Below the pieces are notes generated by a model. That model searched no databases. It was not told where the DNA came from and was given only the letters and a program-made list of their open reading frames with translations. A DNA stretch of 64,000 bases from positions 1-64,000 of the forward strand of contig CAXBMQ010000005.1 of NCBI GenBank assembly GCA_963977005.1, given 5' to 3'. Of this stretch, positions 33,591 through 42,391 are shown in pieces. Source of the DNA: CAXBCP01 sp963977005. GTDB lineage: Bacteria; Pseudomonadota; Alphaproteobacteria; MPNO01; UBA830. The position numbers were made by a program, and so were the translations under genes. The stretch's first letter is position 1. Every line of letters begins with the position of its first letter.

Positions 33591-34898
33591 ATGGCCAAAC
33601 ATCTCAAAGAACGCACCGGCGAAGCCGAGACGCGCGAATATGACGCGAATGTCCGACATACGGTCGAGGATATCCTCGCGGATATCGAGACCCGCGGCGA
33701 TGCTGCGGTGCGCGCGCTGTCGGAAAAATTCGACAAATGGTCGCCTGAAAGTTTCCGCCTGTCGGATGCCGAAATCGCCGGTCTTGTCGCCAGCGTCCCT
33801 CAGGAGACGATCGACGACATCACCTTCGCCCAGGCGCAGGTCCGCAACTTCGCGCAGATCCAGCGCGGCGCGATCAAGGATGTCGAGGTCGAGACCATCC
33901 CGGGCGTCATCCTCGGCCACAAGAATATTCCGGTAAATTCCGTCGGCTGCTATGTGCCGGGCGGGCGCTACCCGATGGTCGCGTCGGCCCATATGAGCGT
34001 GGTGACGGCGAAGGTCGCCGGTGTGAAACGCATCATCGCCTGCACCCCGCCGACCGACGGCAAGCCCCATGCCGAAACCGTTGCCGCGATGCATCTCGGC
34101 GGCGCGGACGAGATTTACGTCATGGGCGGTATCCAGGCGGTCGGCGCGATGGCGCTCGGCACCGAAACGATCGGGTCCGTCGATATGCTGGTCGGCCCCG
34201 GCAATGCTTTCGTGGCCGAGGCCAAGCGCCAGCTTTACGGCCGGGTCGGGATCGACCTGTTCGCCGGGCCGACCGAAATTCTGGTGGTTGCGGACGAGAC
34301 ATCGGATGTCGAGATAATTGCCACCGACCTGCTGGGACAGGCCGAACACGGCCCGACCTCGCCCGCGATCCTGATCACCACGTCGCAGAAACTGGCGGAC
34401 GATCTTCAGACCGAAATCGACACGCAGCTTTCGCGTCTGCCGACGGCGGATGTCGCCGGCGCCGCATGGCGCGATTACGGCGAGATCATTCTGGTCGACA
34501 GCCTTGAAGAAGCGGTGGTCGAGGCGGATAAACAGGCGGCCGAACATGTCGAAATCCTGACTGAAAACCCGCGCTATTTTCTGGAGCACATGACCAATTA
34601 CGGCGCGCTGTTCCTCGGGCCGGAAACCAACGTGTCCTATGGCGACAAGGTGATCGGCACCAACCACACCCTGCCGACCAAGGGGGCCGCGCGCTACACC
34701 GGCGGGCTGTGGGTCGGGAAGTTCCTGAAAACCTGCACCTACCAGGAGTGCACCGAGGAGGCGAGCGTCGTGATCGGCGATTACTGTTCGCGGCTTTGTG
34801 CGATCGAGAAATTCTGGGGCCACAAGGAGCAGGCTGACCTGCGCCTTCGCCGCTATGGCGGACGCAATATCGGCCTCGGCGCCGACGCGGCGGAATAG
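33591..34898 (+). CDS. HisD-family zinc-dependent alcohol dehydrogenase (possibly sulfopropanediol dehydrogenase, HpsN-like)
   Basis: A 435-residue histidinol-dehydrogenase-fold enzyme. NSVGCYVPGGRYPMVASAHM, VDMLVGPGNAFVAEAKRQL, IDLFAGPTEILVVAD, LLGQAEHGP (zinc Gln/His) and AAEHVEI (catalytic Glu-His) are conserved. The C-terminal part YTGGLWVGKFLKTCTYQE differs from true HisD and resembles, to my recollection, the degradative HpsN branch that oxidises dihydroxypropanesulfonate. No his genes are nearby, and an MFS gene follows by 15 bp. The family is certain; the substrate is inferred. Confidence 0.82.
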   Translation: MAKHLKERTGEAETREYDANVRHTVEDILADIETRGDAAVRALSEKFDKWSPESFRLSDAEIAGLVASVPQETIDDITFAQAQVRNFAQIQRGAIKDVEVETIPGVILGHKNIPVNSVGCYVPGGRYPMVASAHMSVVTAKVAGVKRIIACTPPTDGKPHAETVAAMHLGGADEIYVMGGIQAVGAMALGTETIGSVDMLVGPGNAFVAEAKRQLYGRVGIDLFAGPTEILVVADETSDVEIIATDLLGQAEHGPTSPAILITTSQKLADDLQTEIDTQLSRLPTADVAGAAWRDYGEIILVDSLEEAVVEADKQAAEHVEILTENPRYFLEHMTNYGALFLGPETNVSYGDKVIGTNHTLPTKGAARYTGGLWVGKFLKTCTYQECTEEASVVIGDYCSRLCAIEKFWGHKEQADLRLRRYGGRNIGLGADAAE

Positions 34899-34913
34899 CA
34901 GCTGCGCTCTGCA

Positions 34914-36137
34914 ATGTTCGGCGGATTCGGCCGGGCCCTCTCCAGTCCCCATTATCGCCTCTATGCCTGCGGCCATATCGCAAATGTGTTCGGCTGGTGG
35001 GGCAACCGTCTCGGTATCGGCTGGCTGACCTGGGAACTGACCGGCTCGGCCGGCTGGCTCGGCATCGTCGCCTTTGCCGGGATGATCCCGGTCACCGTGG
35101 TGTCGCCCTTTGCGGGCGTTCTCGCCGACCGGCACGGGCACCGCCAGATGGCGATGCTGGCGGGTGTGTTCGGCGGCGCCGTCACTTTCGCGCTGGCACT
35201 CCTGACGATCTACGGCGAGACCACGATTCCCATTCTGCTCGGGCTTAGCATCCTGCAGGGTGTTGCTTTCGGAACCGAATTTCCGGCGCGGCAGGCGTTG
35301 ATTCCCCAGCTGTGCAAGCGCGAGAACCTGTCGGCGGCGCTTGCCTTCAACGCCACGACGTTTCAGGTCGGCACGTTTCTCGGCCCGGTTCTGGCGGGTT
35401 TCCTGATCACGCGCTGGGGGACCGGCGCGTCGATCATGCTGTTCGCCGCCACCAATTTCTGGATGGCGCTGATGATCCTGTTTATCCGGTTCCGCCCGAC
35501 ACCGCGCGACCCGCGGGATAATCGCGGTTTCCTGTCTGAAATCGCGGGCGGCTTCCGGTATATCGCGGTAACGCCGGCACTCCGCTTGCTGTTCATGATC
35601 GCGTTTACCAGCGGGCTGCTACTCCGCCCCTATACCGAACTGCTGCCCGGTTTCGCGGATGAAGTCTTCGGACGCGGTCCCGAAGGGCTGGCCGCCCTGA
35701 CGGCGGCCGCCGGATTCGGCGCGCTCGCCTGCGGGCTGCTGCTTGTGTTCCGCGGGCGTGCGCGGGGGCTGGTGAATATCATGCTGGGCGGCGCGATCTG
35801 CGGCTCCGTCATGCTTGCCCTGTTCGCCGCGACGAACACCCTGACCATGGGCGTCGCGGTTCTGGCCGTTGCCTCGTTCCTGATGCTTGCCTGCCATGTC
35901 GGCGCATATAGCCTGATCCAGAATGCCACCGATGCCGACATGCGGGGGCGTGTCATCAGCGTGAACGTCTCCATCAGTATCGGCGGTCCGGCGCTCGGCG
36001 CGTTGCTGATCGGGTGGCTGGCCGAGGCGGTCGGGCTGCAATGGGCCGTGACCGCCAGCGCGCTGCTGGCACTCGCCATTGTGCTGGTCCTGCTGCCGTC
36101 CGTCCGCCGGGTTGCCCCGGCGATGGAAGCTGACTGA
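34914..36137 (+). CDS. MFS transporter (EntS/MFS_3-like)
   Basis: A 407-residue protein with about 12 membrane helices. FAGVLADRHGHRQM between helices 2 and 3 is the MFS loop motif, and the N-terminus SSPHYRLYACGHIANVFGWW resembles EntS-type exporters of the MFS_3 group. It follows the HisD-like gene by 15 bp in probable operon, so it may import or export that enzyme's substrate or product. The substrate is unknown. Confidence 0.87.
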   Translation: MFGGFGRALSSPHYRLYACGHIANVFGWWGNRLGIGWLTWELTGSAGWLGIVAFAGMIPVTVVSPFAGVLADRHGHRQMAMLAGVFGGAVTFALALLTIYGETTIPILLGLSILQGVAFGTEFPARQALIPQLCKRENLSAALAFNATTFQVGTFLGPVLAGFLITRWGTGASIMLFAATNFWMALMILFIRFRPTPRDPRDNRGFLSEIAGGFRYIAVTPALRLLFMIAFTSGLLLRPYTELLPGFADEVFGRGPEGLAALTAAAGFGALACGLLLVFRGRARGLVNIMLGGAICGSVMLALFAATNTLTMGVAVLAVASFLMLACHVGAYSLIQNATDADMRGRVISVNVSISIGGPALGALLIGWLAEAVGLQWAVTASALLALAIVLVLLPSVRRVAPAMEAD

Positions 36138-36283
36138 CGCGCCGGCCGCAAACGTCTTTTCCGACAGGCTTCACGGGAACTTTTTCGCGCCCAATCAGTT
36201 GACCAAGCGTACATGCGCTCACCTTCCCGTTGCCGAGAGTGAGTGTTCCGTGCGCCAACCTGTGGAATGGAAAGGACGACAAT

Positions 36284-36937
36284 ATGTCAGCGAAATTCGT
36301 GGCCGTGGCCCTTGGGGTTATGATGATCTCGGGGCCTGCTTTGGCGGATTGCCAGGAGGACCTGAGCGATCTCAATACAAAAATTTCCAAATTCAAGACG
36401 CAGGCGTCCTTCGGCTCGGATCTGCGCAAGCTGCGCTCCGCGGCCGTCACCTTCAGCCGGTGGGGGCGCGACGATGCGTGCGAAGAGGTTGTCGAGGAAA
36501 TCGACGAGATGATCGACGACCGAAAAGAGGAACGGCAGGAACGCCGCGAAGAAGCCGAGGAAATTGCCCGGTACACGGAGGCCGTTCCGGTCAGGAATTT
36601 GCCCGGAATCGTCCGGGCGAGCACCGTTCAGGGCCTCGACGTGGTTGGTCCAAGGGGTGAAGGTTTCGGCATTGTCGAAGATGTTGCGATCGATTCGACG
36701 ACCGGCAGGATCGCCTATGTCGTGATGTCCCATGGCGGGTTGCTGGGGATCGGCGAAAAACATCTTCCGGTGCCGTGGTCGGTCTTCAGGATTACCAAAG
36801 ACCGCGAGGATCTCGTGCTGCCGGTTTCCGAGGAAACGGTCGAAAACGCGCCTTCTTTCGAATGGGAAGAGTGGCCGGATATGAACGACAAGGCCTGGAA
36901 AAGCCGTATCGACGACTATTACGGTAGCGCAAAATAA
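36284..36937 (+). CDS. exported PRC-barrel domain protein
   Basis: A 217-residue protein with a signal peptide (FVAVALGVMMISGPALA), a highly charged helical region (EEIDEMIDDRKEERQERREE) that may be coiled coil, and a C-terminal PRC-barrel (VQGLDVVGPRGEGFGIVEDV, IAYVVMSHGGLLGIGEKHLP). PRC-barrels bind proteins or small ligands; exported ones are often envelope or stress-linked. The ATG at 36284 was chosen because the signal peptide starts there. It has no obvious operon partner. Confidence 0.85.
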   Translation: MSAKFVAVALGVMMISGPALADCQEDLSDLNTKISKFKTQASFGSDLRKLRSAAVTFSRWGRDDACEEVVEEIDEMIDDRKEERQERREEAEEIARYTEAVPVRNLPGIVRASTVQGLDVVGPRGEGFGIVEDVAIDSTTGRIAYVVMSHGGLLGIGEKHLPVPWSVFRITKDREDLVLPVSEETVENAPSFEWEEWPDMNDKAWKSRIDDYYGSAK

Positions 36938-36999
36938 TTCCTGATTGCCCGGAAACGAAGGTCTGAGTACCGGACGCGTCGGAACCCATCCAAGAGACA

Positions 37000-37030
37000 G
37001 CGTGGACGAACCTGTGCCACGCCGTCTTTT
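37000..37030 (+). terminator. probable terminator after the PRC-barrel gene
   Basis: GCGTGG and CCACGC pair across an 11-base loop and are followed by CGTCTTTT. The hairpin lies 63 bp after the stop of the PRC-barrel gene on the same strand. The T-run is short and interrupted, so efficiency is uncertain. Confidence 0.45.
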
Positions 37031-37117
37031 GCGATGCCCGGTTAATACCTGTCACGTTGGCGGTAATTGAGCCCGGAACAGGCGCAGTGCCGTCAGGCTT
37101 TCACCGACAATCCGATA

Positions 37118-37321
37118 TCAGCGCGACCGCGCCGCGCCTCGGCCCGAGGCGGCGAAATTGCGTGTATTGGCTTTGGCGCCGGGCGTCTTGATCGACCCGG
37201 AACCGGGATCGAACTGGCCACGTTTGATTTCCTCACCCGGGTGGGTGGCCGCCGCGGTCCGCTTTTTGGCCTTCTGGCCGGCTTTCGCCTTTGCCCGTTC
37301 CCGGGCGCGTGCTTTGGTCAT
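37118..37321 (-). CDS. small highly basic conserved-looking protein
   Basis: A 67-residue protein starting MTKARARERAKAKAGQKAKK, very rich in Lys, Arg and Ala, then a GQFDPGSGSIKTPGAKANTRN motif and a basic C-terminus. The ATG at 37321 has AAAGG 9 bases upstream. I recall similar small basic proteins in alphaproteobacterial genomes annotated as hypothetical. The composition suggests nucleic-acid or ribosome binding, but that is inference. The same reading frame continues upstream antisense to the FAD monooxygenase, which I regard as chance. Confidence 0.65.
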   Translation of the reverse strand: MTKARARERAKAKAGQKAKKRTAAATHPGEEIKRGQFDPGSGSIKTPGAKANTRNFAASGRGAARSR

Positions 37322-37483
37322 GACGTGGTTGCCTTTCGGTTTCGGCAGGGTCGTACGCGCTGATTCCGCATCAGCCGGTCGATACGCCCGCAAGCCGATA
37401 GTATAGGGCAGTTGCCGTACTTCCCCTAACCGACTTCCCGCAACCGCCTTGACCGGGTCCAGTAATCCGGGAAGTCTGGTGGG

Positions 37484-38716
37484 ATGACCGGGGCGGAAAA
37501 CAACGACATCCTTATCATCGGCGGCGGGATCGGCGGCCTGACCATGGCCCTGGCGCTCCATCAGCGCGGCATTCCCTGCCGGGTATTCGAGGCCGCGTCC
37601 GACTTCCGGCCGCTTGGCGTCGGCATCAACATGATGCCCCATGCGATCCGCGTTTTGTCCACGCTCGGGCTCGAGGATAACCTGAACCGGTTCGGTGTCG
37701 AGGCGAAGGAATTCGCCTATTTCAATCGGCACGGTCAGGCGATCTTCACCGAACCCTGCGGCCGTTTCGCGGGCTACACATACCCTCATTTTTCGATCCA
37801 CCGCGGCGATCTGCATCGGGTGCTGTATGAGGCCGTTGTCGCGCGGCTGGGTGCAGACGCCGTCTCGCTCGGACATCGCTGCGTGAGCGTTGAGCAGGAT
37901 GCCGGCGGTGTGACCGTGCGGTTTGAAGATGCGCCCGCACAGCGCGGGGCTATCGCACTTGCCTATGACGGTTTTCATTCCGCCGTTCGCCATCAGTTCT
38001 ATCCCGATGAAGGGGCGCCGCAATTCGGCGGCATAAACATGTGGCGCGGCGTCACGCGGAGAAAGCCGTTTCTGACCGGTGCCAGCGTTACCCGGGTGGG
38101 GACGGTCCAGGTCGGCAAGATGGTGATCTATGCGATCCGCCAGTTCGATGACGGCACGCAGCTGATCAACTGGAATACCGAACAGCCGCGCGACGATCAC
38201 AAGCCGAACGACTGGGCGACGCCCGGGCGGATCGAGGACTTTATCGAGCCGTTTGCCGGCTGGAAATTCGACTGGCTCGATGTCCCGCAGCTGATCGCCG
38301 ATGCGGAGTTCATTCTCGAATACCCGATGGTCGACCGCGACCCGGTCGGCCGCTGGGCGTTCGACCGGGTTGCACTGATGGGCGATGCGGCCCATCCGAT
38401 GTACCCGCGCGGCGGCAATGGCGGCGCGCAGGCGATCCTCGATGCGGAATGCCTGACCCGTCTGCTGGCCGGTGGTCGTGAGCCAGTCGCCGCCCTTCGC
38501 GGCTTTGAGGCCGCACGTCTCGAGACCGTGAACCGGATCGTTCTGACCAACCGCGACCAGCCCCCGGACTACATCATCGAGACCGTCGAAAATCTGACCG
38601 GCGGCGCGCCGTTCGAGCGGATAGAGGACGTGATCGACCCGGCTGAACTGGCGGCAATATCCGACCGCTACAAGGAAATTGCGCGTTACAGCAAGGCGGC
38701 GGCATCCGGCCCGTAA
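37484..38716 (+). CDS. class A FAD-dependent monooxygenase (salicylate-hydroxylase-like)
   Basis: A 410-residue flavoprotein hydroxylase. Features in order: ILIIGGGIGGLTMALAL (dinucleotide binding), AYDGFHSAVR (the DG motif, with Tyr in place of the usual Ala-Asp context) and VALMGDAAHPMYPRGGNGGAQ (FAD ribityl GD motif). Such enzymes hydroxylate aromatic rings with NAD(P)H and oxygen. No aromatic operon genes are adjacent. The substrate is unknown. Confidence 0.87.
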   Translation: MTGAENNDILIIGGGIGGLTMALALHQRGIPCRVFEAASDFRPLGVGINMMPHAIRVLSTLGLEDNLNRFGVEAKEFAYFNRHGQAIFTEPCGRFAGYTYPHFSIHRGDLHRVLYEAVVARLGADAVSLGHRCVSVEQDAGGVTVRFEDAPAQRGAIALAYDGFHSAVRHQFYPDEGAPQFGGINMWRGVTRRKPFLTGASVTRVGTVQVGKMVIYAIRQFDDGTQLINWNTEQPRDDHKPNDWATPGRIEDFIEPFAGWKFDWLDVPQLIADAEFILEYPMVDRDPVGRWAFDRVALMGDAAHPMYPRGGNGGAQAILDAECLTRLLAGGREPVAALRGFEAARLETVNRIVLTNRDQPPDYIIETVENLTGGAPFERIEDVIDPAELAAISDRYKEIARYSKAAASGP

Positions 38717-38852
38717 GAGCGTTGGCGAGACAGCGACATAAAACTGTCACGAGCCTGTCACGTCCTTTTCCCTTGCCCCCCGGCCCCGGGTCGCCTATCT
38801 GCGGGGTACCCGGCTGCATTGTGCAGTGCATCATAAGCGGAATCCCGTACCC

Positions 38853-39380
38853 ATGCGTATCGAAGCAATTTCCATCGGCCATAATCCGCCGGAAGACGTC
38901 AATGTGATCATCGAGGTGCCCGTGGGCGGCCAGCCGATCAAGTACGAGCTCGACAAGGAGGCCGGCGTCTTGATGGTCGACCGGTTTCTCTATACGCCGA
39001 TGTCCTATCCCGGCAATTACGGATTCGTGCCGCATACCCTGTCCGAGGACGGGGACCCGATCGACGTGCTGGTGTGCAACACGCGCCAGCTTATTCCCGG
39101 CTGCGTAATCAACTGCCGGCCCATCGGCGCGCTGATGATGGAAGACGATTCCGGCAAGGACGAGAAAATCGTCGCCGTGCCGTCATCCGCGCTGACCCGG
39201 CGCTACGACGAAATTCACAACTACACGAACCTGCCCGAAATCACCCTGCAGCAGATCCAGCATTTTTTCGAACACTACAAGGATCTGGAGCCCGGCAAGT
39301 GGGTGCAGATCGGCGACTGGATGGATTCCGATGTGGCACGGGGCCTGATTTCCGACGCGATCGGGCGCGCGAAAGGCTGA
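38853..39380 (+). CDS. ppa: inorganic pyrophosphatase
   Basis: A 175-residue family I soluble pyrophosphatase. The signature EDGDPIDVLV supplies metal-binding aspartates, and YPGNYGFVPHT, EIPVG-like EVPVGGQPIKYELDK and DEKIVAVP match the family. It hydrolyses diphosphate to drive biosynthesis. The ATG at 38853 fits the normal length; the upstream in-frame extension is not conserved. It also removes the diphosphate made by PPDK and by the prenyl transferase encoded in this window, a general rather than local link. Confidence 0.96.
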   Translation: MRIEAISIGHNPPEDVNVIIEVPVGGQPIKYELDKEAGVLMVDRFLYTPMSYPGNYGFVPHTLSEDGDPIDVLVCNTRQLIPGCVINCRPIGALMMEDDSGKDEKIVAVPSSALTRRYDEIHNYTNLPEITLQQIQHFFEHYKDLEPGKWVQIGDWMDSDVARGLISDAIGRAKG

Positions 39381-39519
39381 CCGGACGGTTTTTCCCGTCA
39401 GGCAGTTTTCACCGCGCCGCCACCTTCCGGAGATCCCGTGCGAACGTCGGATAGGAAAGGCACATCATCCCGATGGCGCTCGGCGCCCCGCGAAGACAAG
39501 CCGTGAATCGGTCCGGCGT

Positions 39520-41913
39520 CTAAATTCTGCCCAGCGCCGTCAGGACCTTTTTCGGTGTGAACGGCATGCCGGTCAGCCTGGCATCGAACGGCGACAGCGC
39601 GTCGTTCAGCGCGTTCATCACCGCCGCCGGGGCACCGCAGGTGCCGGCTTCGCCCGCGCCCTTGGCGCCGAGATCGGAATCCGCCGTCGGCGAGACCGCG
39701 TGGCCGCAGACGATATCCGGCAGCTCGGCGGCCATCGGCACGAGGTAGTCTGCCATGTTGGCGTTCAGCATCTGGCCCTGATCGTCATACAGGCATTCCT
39801 CCCAAAGTGCCCCGCCAAGGCCCTGCACCACGCCGCCACGGATCTGTTCGTCGACCAGCAGCGGGTTGATGACCGTGCCGCAATCCTCGACGCACCAGTG
39901 GTTCAGAAGTTTGATAAAGCCTGTATCGACGTCGACTTCCAGATATGACGCCTGCGCGCCGTTGGTAAAGGCAAACGGGAACTTGCGCGGCACGTAATGC
40001 TTGGTGGCGACCAGCTCTGCCTGAAAGCCGTCCGGCAGGGTGTCGGGGCGGTAGTAGCAAATACGCCCGATCTCATCGAGGCCGATACGTTCGTTACCGG
40101 AATCCGCATCGACGACCACCCCGTCGCGGATATCGAGTGTGCCGGCATCTTCCTGCAGCATCGCAGCTGCCGCGGTCAGAATCTGGATCCGAAGCTGCCG
40201 GCCCGCCTGGGCGACGGCTTCGCCGCCGATCCCCGCCGCGCGCGAGCCCCAGGTACCGCCGCCATAGGGCGTGTGCTCGGTATCGCCGGTGATGATCTTC
40301 AGCCGCTCGGGCTTCACGCCGACGGCGGTCGCCGCCACCTGCGAGATCACGGCCTCCATGCCCTGGCCCTGCTCGGTCGCCCCGGTGGACACAAACACGT
40401 TTCCCTTGGCGTCGAGCCGCAGCGTCGCGCCGTCCTGCGCCGAAATCCGCGCCCCGCCGACGCCGTAGAACATGGCTGACGGGTTGGTGACCTCGATAAA
40501 GCTGGCAAACCCGATACCGCGATAGACGCCCTGTTCGCGCAGGGTGTCGCGTTCGGCCTTGAGTGCCTCGTAATCCATCGCTTCCAGCATTGTGGACATG
40601 CATTCTTCGTGGCTCAGGTTTTCGAATGGCATGCCCTGCGCCGATTTCTTCGGATAGGAATCGTCGGCGTGAAAATTGTGCTGGCGGAACGCCGCGGGGT
40701 CCATGCCGACGGCGCGCGCCGCCAGGTCGACCAGTCCTTCGGTGACCGCGCATTTGATCGGATGACCGACCGCGCGGTACTGGCACATCATGGCCTTGTT
40801 CTGATAGACGACATTCGCCTCGGCCCGGTAATTCTCGAACTGGTACGGCCCGCCGATCATGTTGACGACCTGGTTGGCCTCGATCGCGCTGGTGCGCGGA
40901 TACATCGAATAGGGGCCGACACCCGTCAGATCGTCGATCTCGAACGCGGTGATGGTGCCGTCGGTCTTGACGGCGATCTTGCCCTTTATCCGGTGGTCGC
41001 GGGCGTGGATGTCGCTGGTGAAGCTTTCCAGCCTGTCGGCAATGAATTTTACCGGGCGTTTGAGCATGATCGACAGGCCGACCGTCGTGACCTCGTCGGC
41101 ATAGGTATGCACCTTTATGCCGAAAGAGCCGCCGACGTCGCGGGTGATCACCCTGACCCGGTGTTCCTCGAGACCGTAATGTGTCGCCAGGATATTCTGG
41201 ATCATGTGCGGGCACTGGTTGTTGTGCCACACGGTGAGTTGTTCTTCGGCGGATTCGTAATCGGCAACCAGTCCGCGGGTTTCAAGGCAGACGCCGGTAT
41301 GACGGCCGAACACGAATGTGTCCTCGATGACGTGATCGGCATCCGCATAGGCCGCATCGACATCGCCGAAATCGGCATTGCGTTTCCAGGCAAGATTGTC
41401 GCCGAGGCTTTCGTGGATCACCGGGGTGTCGGCATCAAGGGCTTTCTCGGCATCGGTCGCGACCGGCAGAACCTCCCAGTCGATATCGACCAGTGCGGCG
41501 GCGTCCTCGGCTTCGGCGCGGCTATTGGCGACGACGGCAACGATCGCCTCGCCCTGCCAACGCGCGGTATCGAGCGGTAGCGGGTATTGCGGCGCCGATT
41601 TCAGCCCTTCGAGATGGGTCAGCACGCCGACCCATGGCGTGCAGATTTCGGCCATCTCCTGGGGCGTCACCACGGCGACGACGCCGGGCATCTCCTTTGC
41701 CGCCGCTGTGTCGATACCCTTGATTCGGGCATGGGCGTGGGGCGAGCGGACAAACGCCGCATGGACCATGCGTTTAAGCTCGATATCGTCGACGAAGGTG
41801 CCCTGGCCCTCGGCAAGACGCGGCGCGTTGGGGCGTGGGACCGAGCGGCCGATATAGGAATTGGGACGGTCGAGAATCCAGCGGCCCGTGCTCTCCGTGA
41901 TCATGTCGGTCAT
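39520..41913 (-). CDS. molybdopterin-binding large subunit of a CoxL/xanthine-dehydrogenase family hydroxylase
   Basis: A 797-residue molybdenum subunit. IGRSVPRPNAPRLAEGQGTF starts the family, GGSFGIKVHTYADE and the C-terminal GAKGAGEAG with catalytic Glu are conserved. The active-site loop near residues 376-383 reads QYRAVGHP, not the AYRCSFR of form I CO dehydrogenase, so it is not a genuine CODH. It overlaps the 2Fe-2S subunit gene by ATGA. The trimer would hydroxylate an aldehyde, heterocycle or other small molecule in the cytoplasm. Substrate unknown. Confidence 0.88.
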   Translation of the reverse strand: MTDMITESTGRWILDRPNSYIGRSVPRPNAPRLAEGQGTFVDDIELKRMVHAAFVRSPHAHARIKGIDTAAAKEMPGVVAVVTPQEMAEICTPWVGVLTHLEGLKSAPQYPLPLDTARWQGEAIVAVVANSRAEAEDAAALVDIDWEVLPVATDAEKALDADTPVIHESLGDNLAWKRNADFGDVDAAYADADHVIEDTFVFGRHTGVCLETRGLVADYESAEEQLTVWHNNQCPHMIQNILATHYGLEEHRVRVITRDVGGSFGIKVHTYADEVTTVGLSIMLKRPVKFIADRLESFTSDIHARDHRIKGKIAVKTDGTITAFEIDDLTGVGPYSMYPRTSAIEANQVVNMIGGPYQFENYRAEANVVYQNKAMMCQYRAVGHPIKCAVTEGLVDLAARAVGMDPAAFRQHNFHADDSYPKKSAQGMPFENLSHEECMSTMLEAMDYEALKAERDTLREQGVYRGIGFASFIEVTNPSAMFYGVGGARISAQDGATLRLDAKGNVFVSTGATEQGQGMEAVISQVAATAVGVKPERLKIITGDTEHTPYGGGTWGSRAAGIGGEAVAQAGRQLRIQILTAAAAMLQEDAGTLDIRDGVVVDADSGNERIGLDEIGRICYYRPDTLPDGFQAELVATKHYVPRKFPFAFTNGAQASYLEVDVDTGFIKLLNHWCVEDCGTVINPLLVDEQIRGGVVQGLGGALWEECLYDDQGQMLNANMADYLVPMAAELPDIVCGHAVSPTADSDLGAKGAGEAGTCGAPAAVMNALNDALSPFDARLTGMPFTPKKVLTALGRI

Positions 41914-42389
41914 GCCGAAGCTCCCTTTTTACGCGCGATTTCCACGGCGTCGACGATCGCCTGATAGCCGGTGCAGCGGCAGAAATTACCCGAAATGTAT
42001 TCGCGGATTTCATCGCGTCCGGCATCCGGCTTGCGTTCCATCAGCTCGGCGAGGGTCAGCAGCATGCCCGGTGTACAGAAGCCGCATTGCAGCGCGTTAC
42101 GCTCCACGAAGGCATCCTGCAGGGCCCGGATTTCACCGGTTTCGGTAACGCCTTCGATGGTCCACACATCGGCACCGTCGGCCTGTACCGCGGCCATCAG
42201 GCAGCCGCGGACGATGCGCCCGTCGACGCGAATGGTGCAGGCGCCGCAGACGCCGTGTTCGCACCCGACATGGCTGCCGGTGAGACCGACCTCGTAACGC
42301 AGGAAGTCGACCAGATTGGTACGGGCCTCGACATGGCCGGTGATCTTCTCGCCGTTGACGGTGAGCGAGATGTCTACGTGTCTGTCCAT
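41910..42389 (-). CDS. 2Fe-2S subunit of the CoxS/xanthine-dehydrogenase family
   Basis: A 159-residue electron-transfer subunit with both [2Fe-2S] sites: plant-ferredoxin type Cys43, Cys48, Cys51 and Cys63 (GCEHGVCGAC...GC), and the helical type Cys102, Cys105, Cys137 and Cys139 (QCGFCTPGM, CRCTGY). I start at the ATG at 42389, 2 bp after the FAD-subunit stop; the frame is open much further upstream but overlaps that gene. Confidence 0.94.
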   Translation of the reverse strand: MDRHVDISLTVNGEKITGHVEARTNLVDFLRYEVGLTGSHVGCEHGVCGACTIRVDGRIVRGCLMAAVQADGADVWTIEGVTETGEIRALQDAFVERNALQCGFCTPGMLLTLAELMERKPDAGRDEIREYISGNFCRCTGYQAIVDAVEIARKKGASA

Positions 42390-42391
42390 GT

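Noticed and set aside
33591..34898. Biosynthetic histidinol dehydrogenase
   Set aside because: No his operon genes around it, an MFS partner and a divergent C-terminal loop. Family retained, pathway rejected.
33462..35141. A 559-codon minus-strand frame opposite the HisD-like gene
   Set aside because: Same GC-bias artefact; the plus strand has all HisD zinc and catalytic residues.
37322..38395. Upstream part of the minus-strand frame that ends in the small basic protein
   Set aside because: Only the last 67 codons have a start with ribosome-binding site and sensible composition; the rest is antisense to the FAD monooxygenase.
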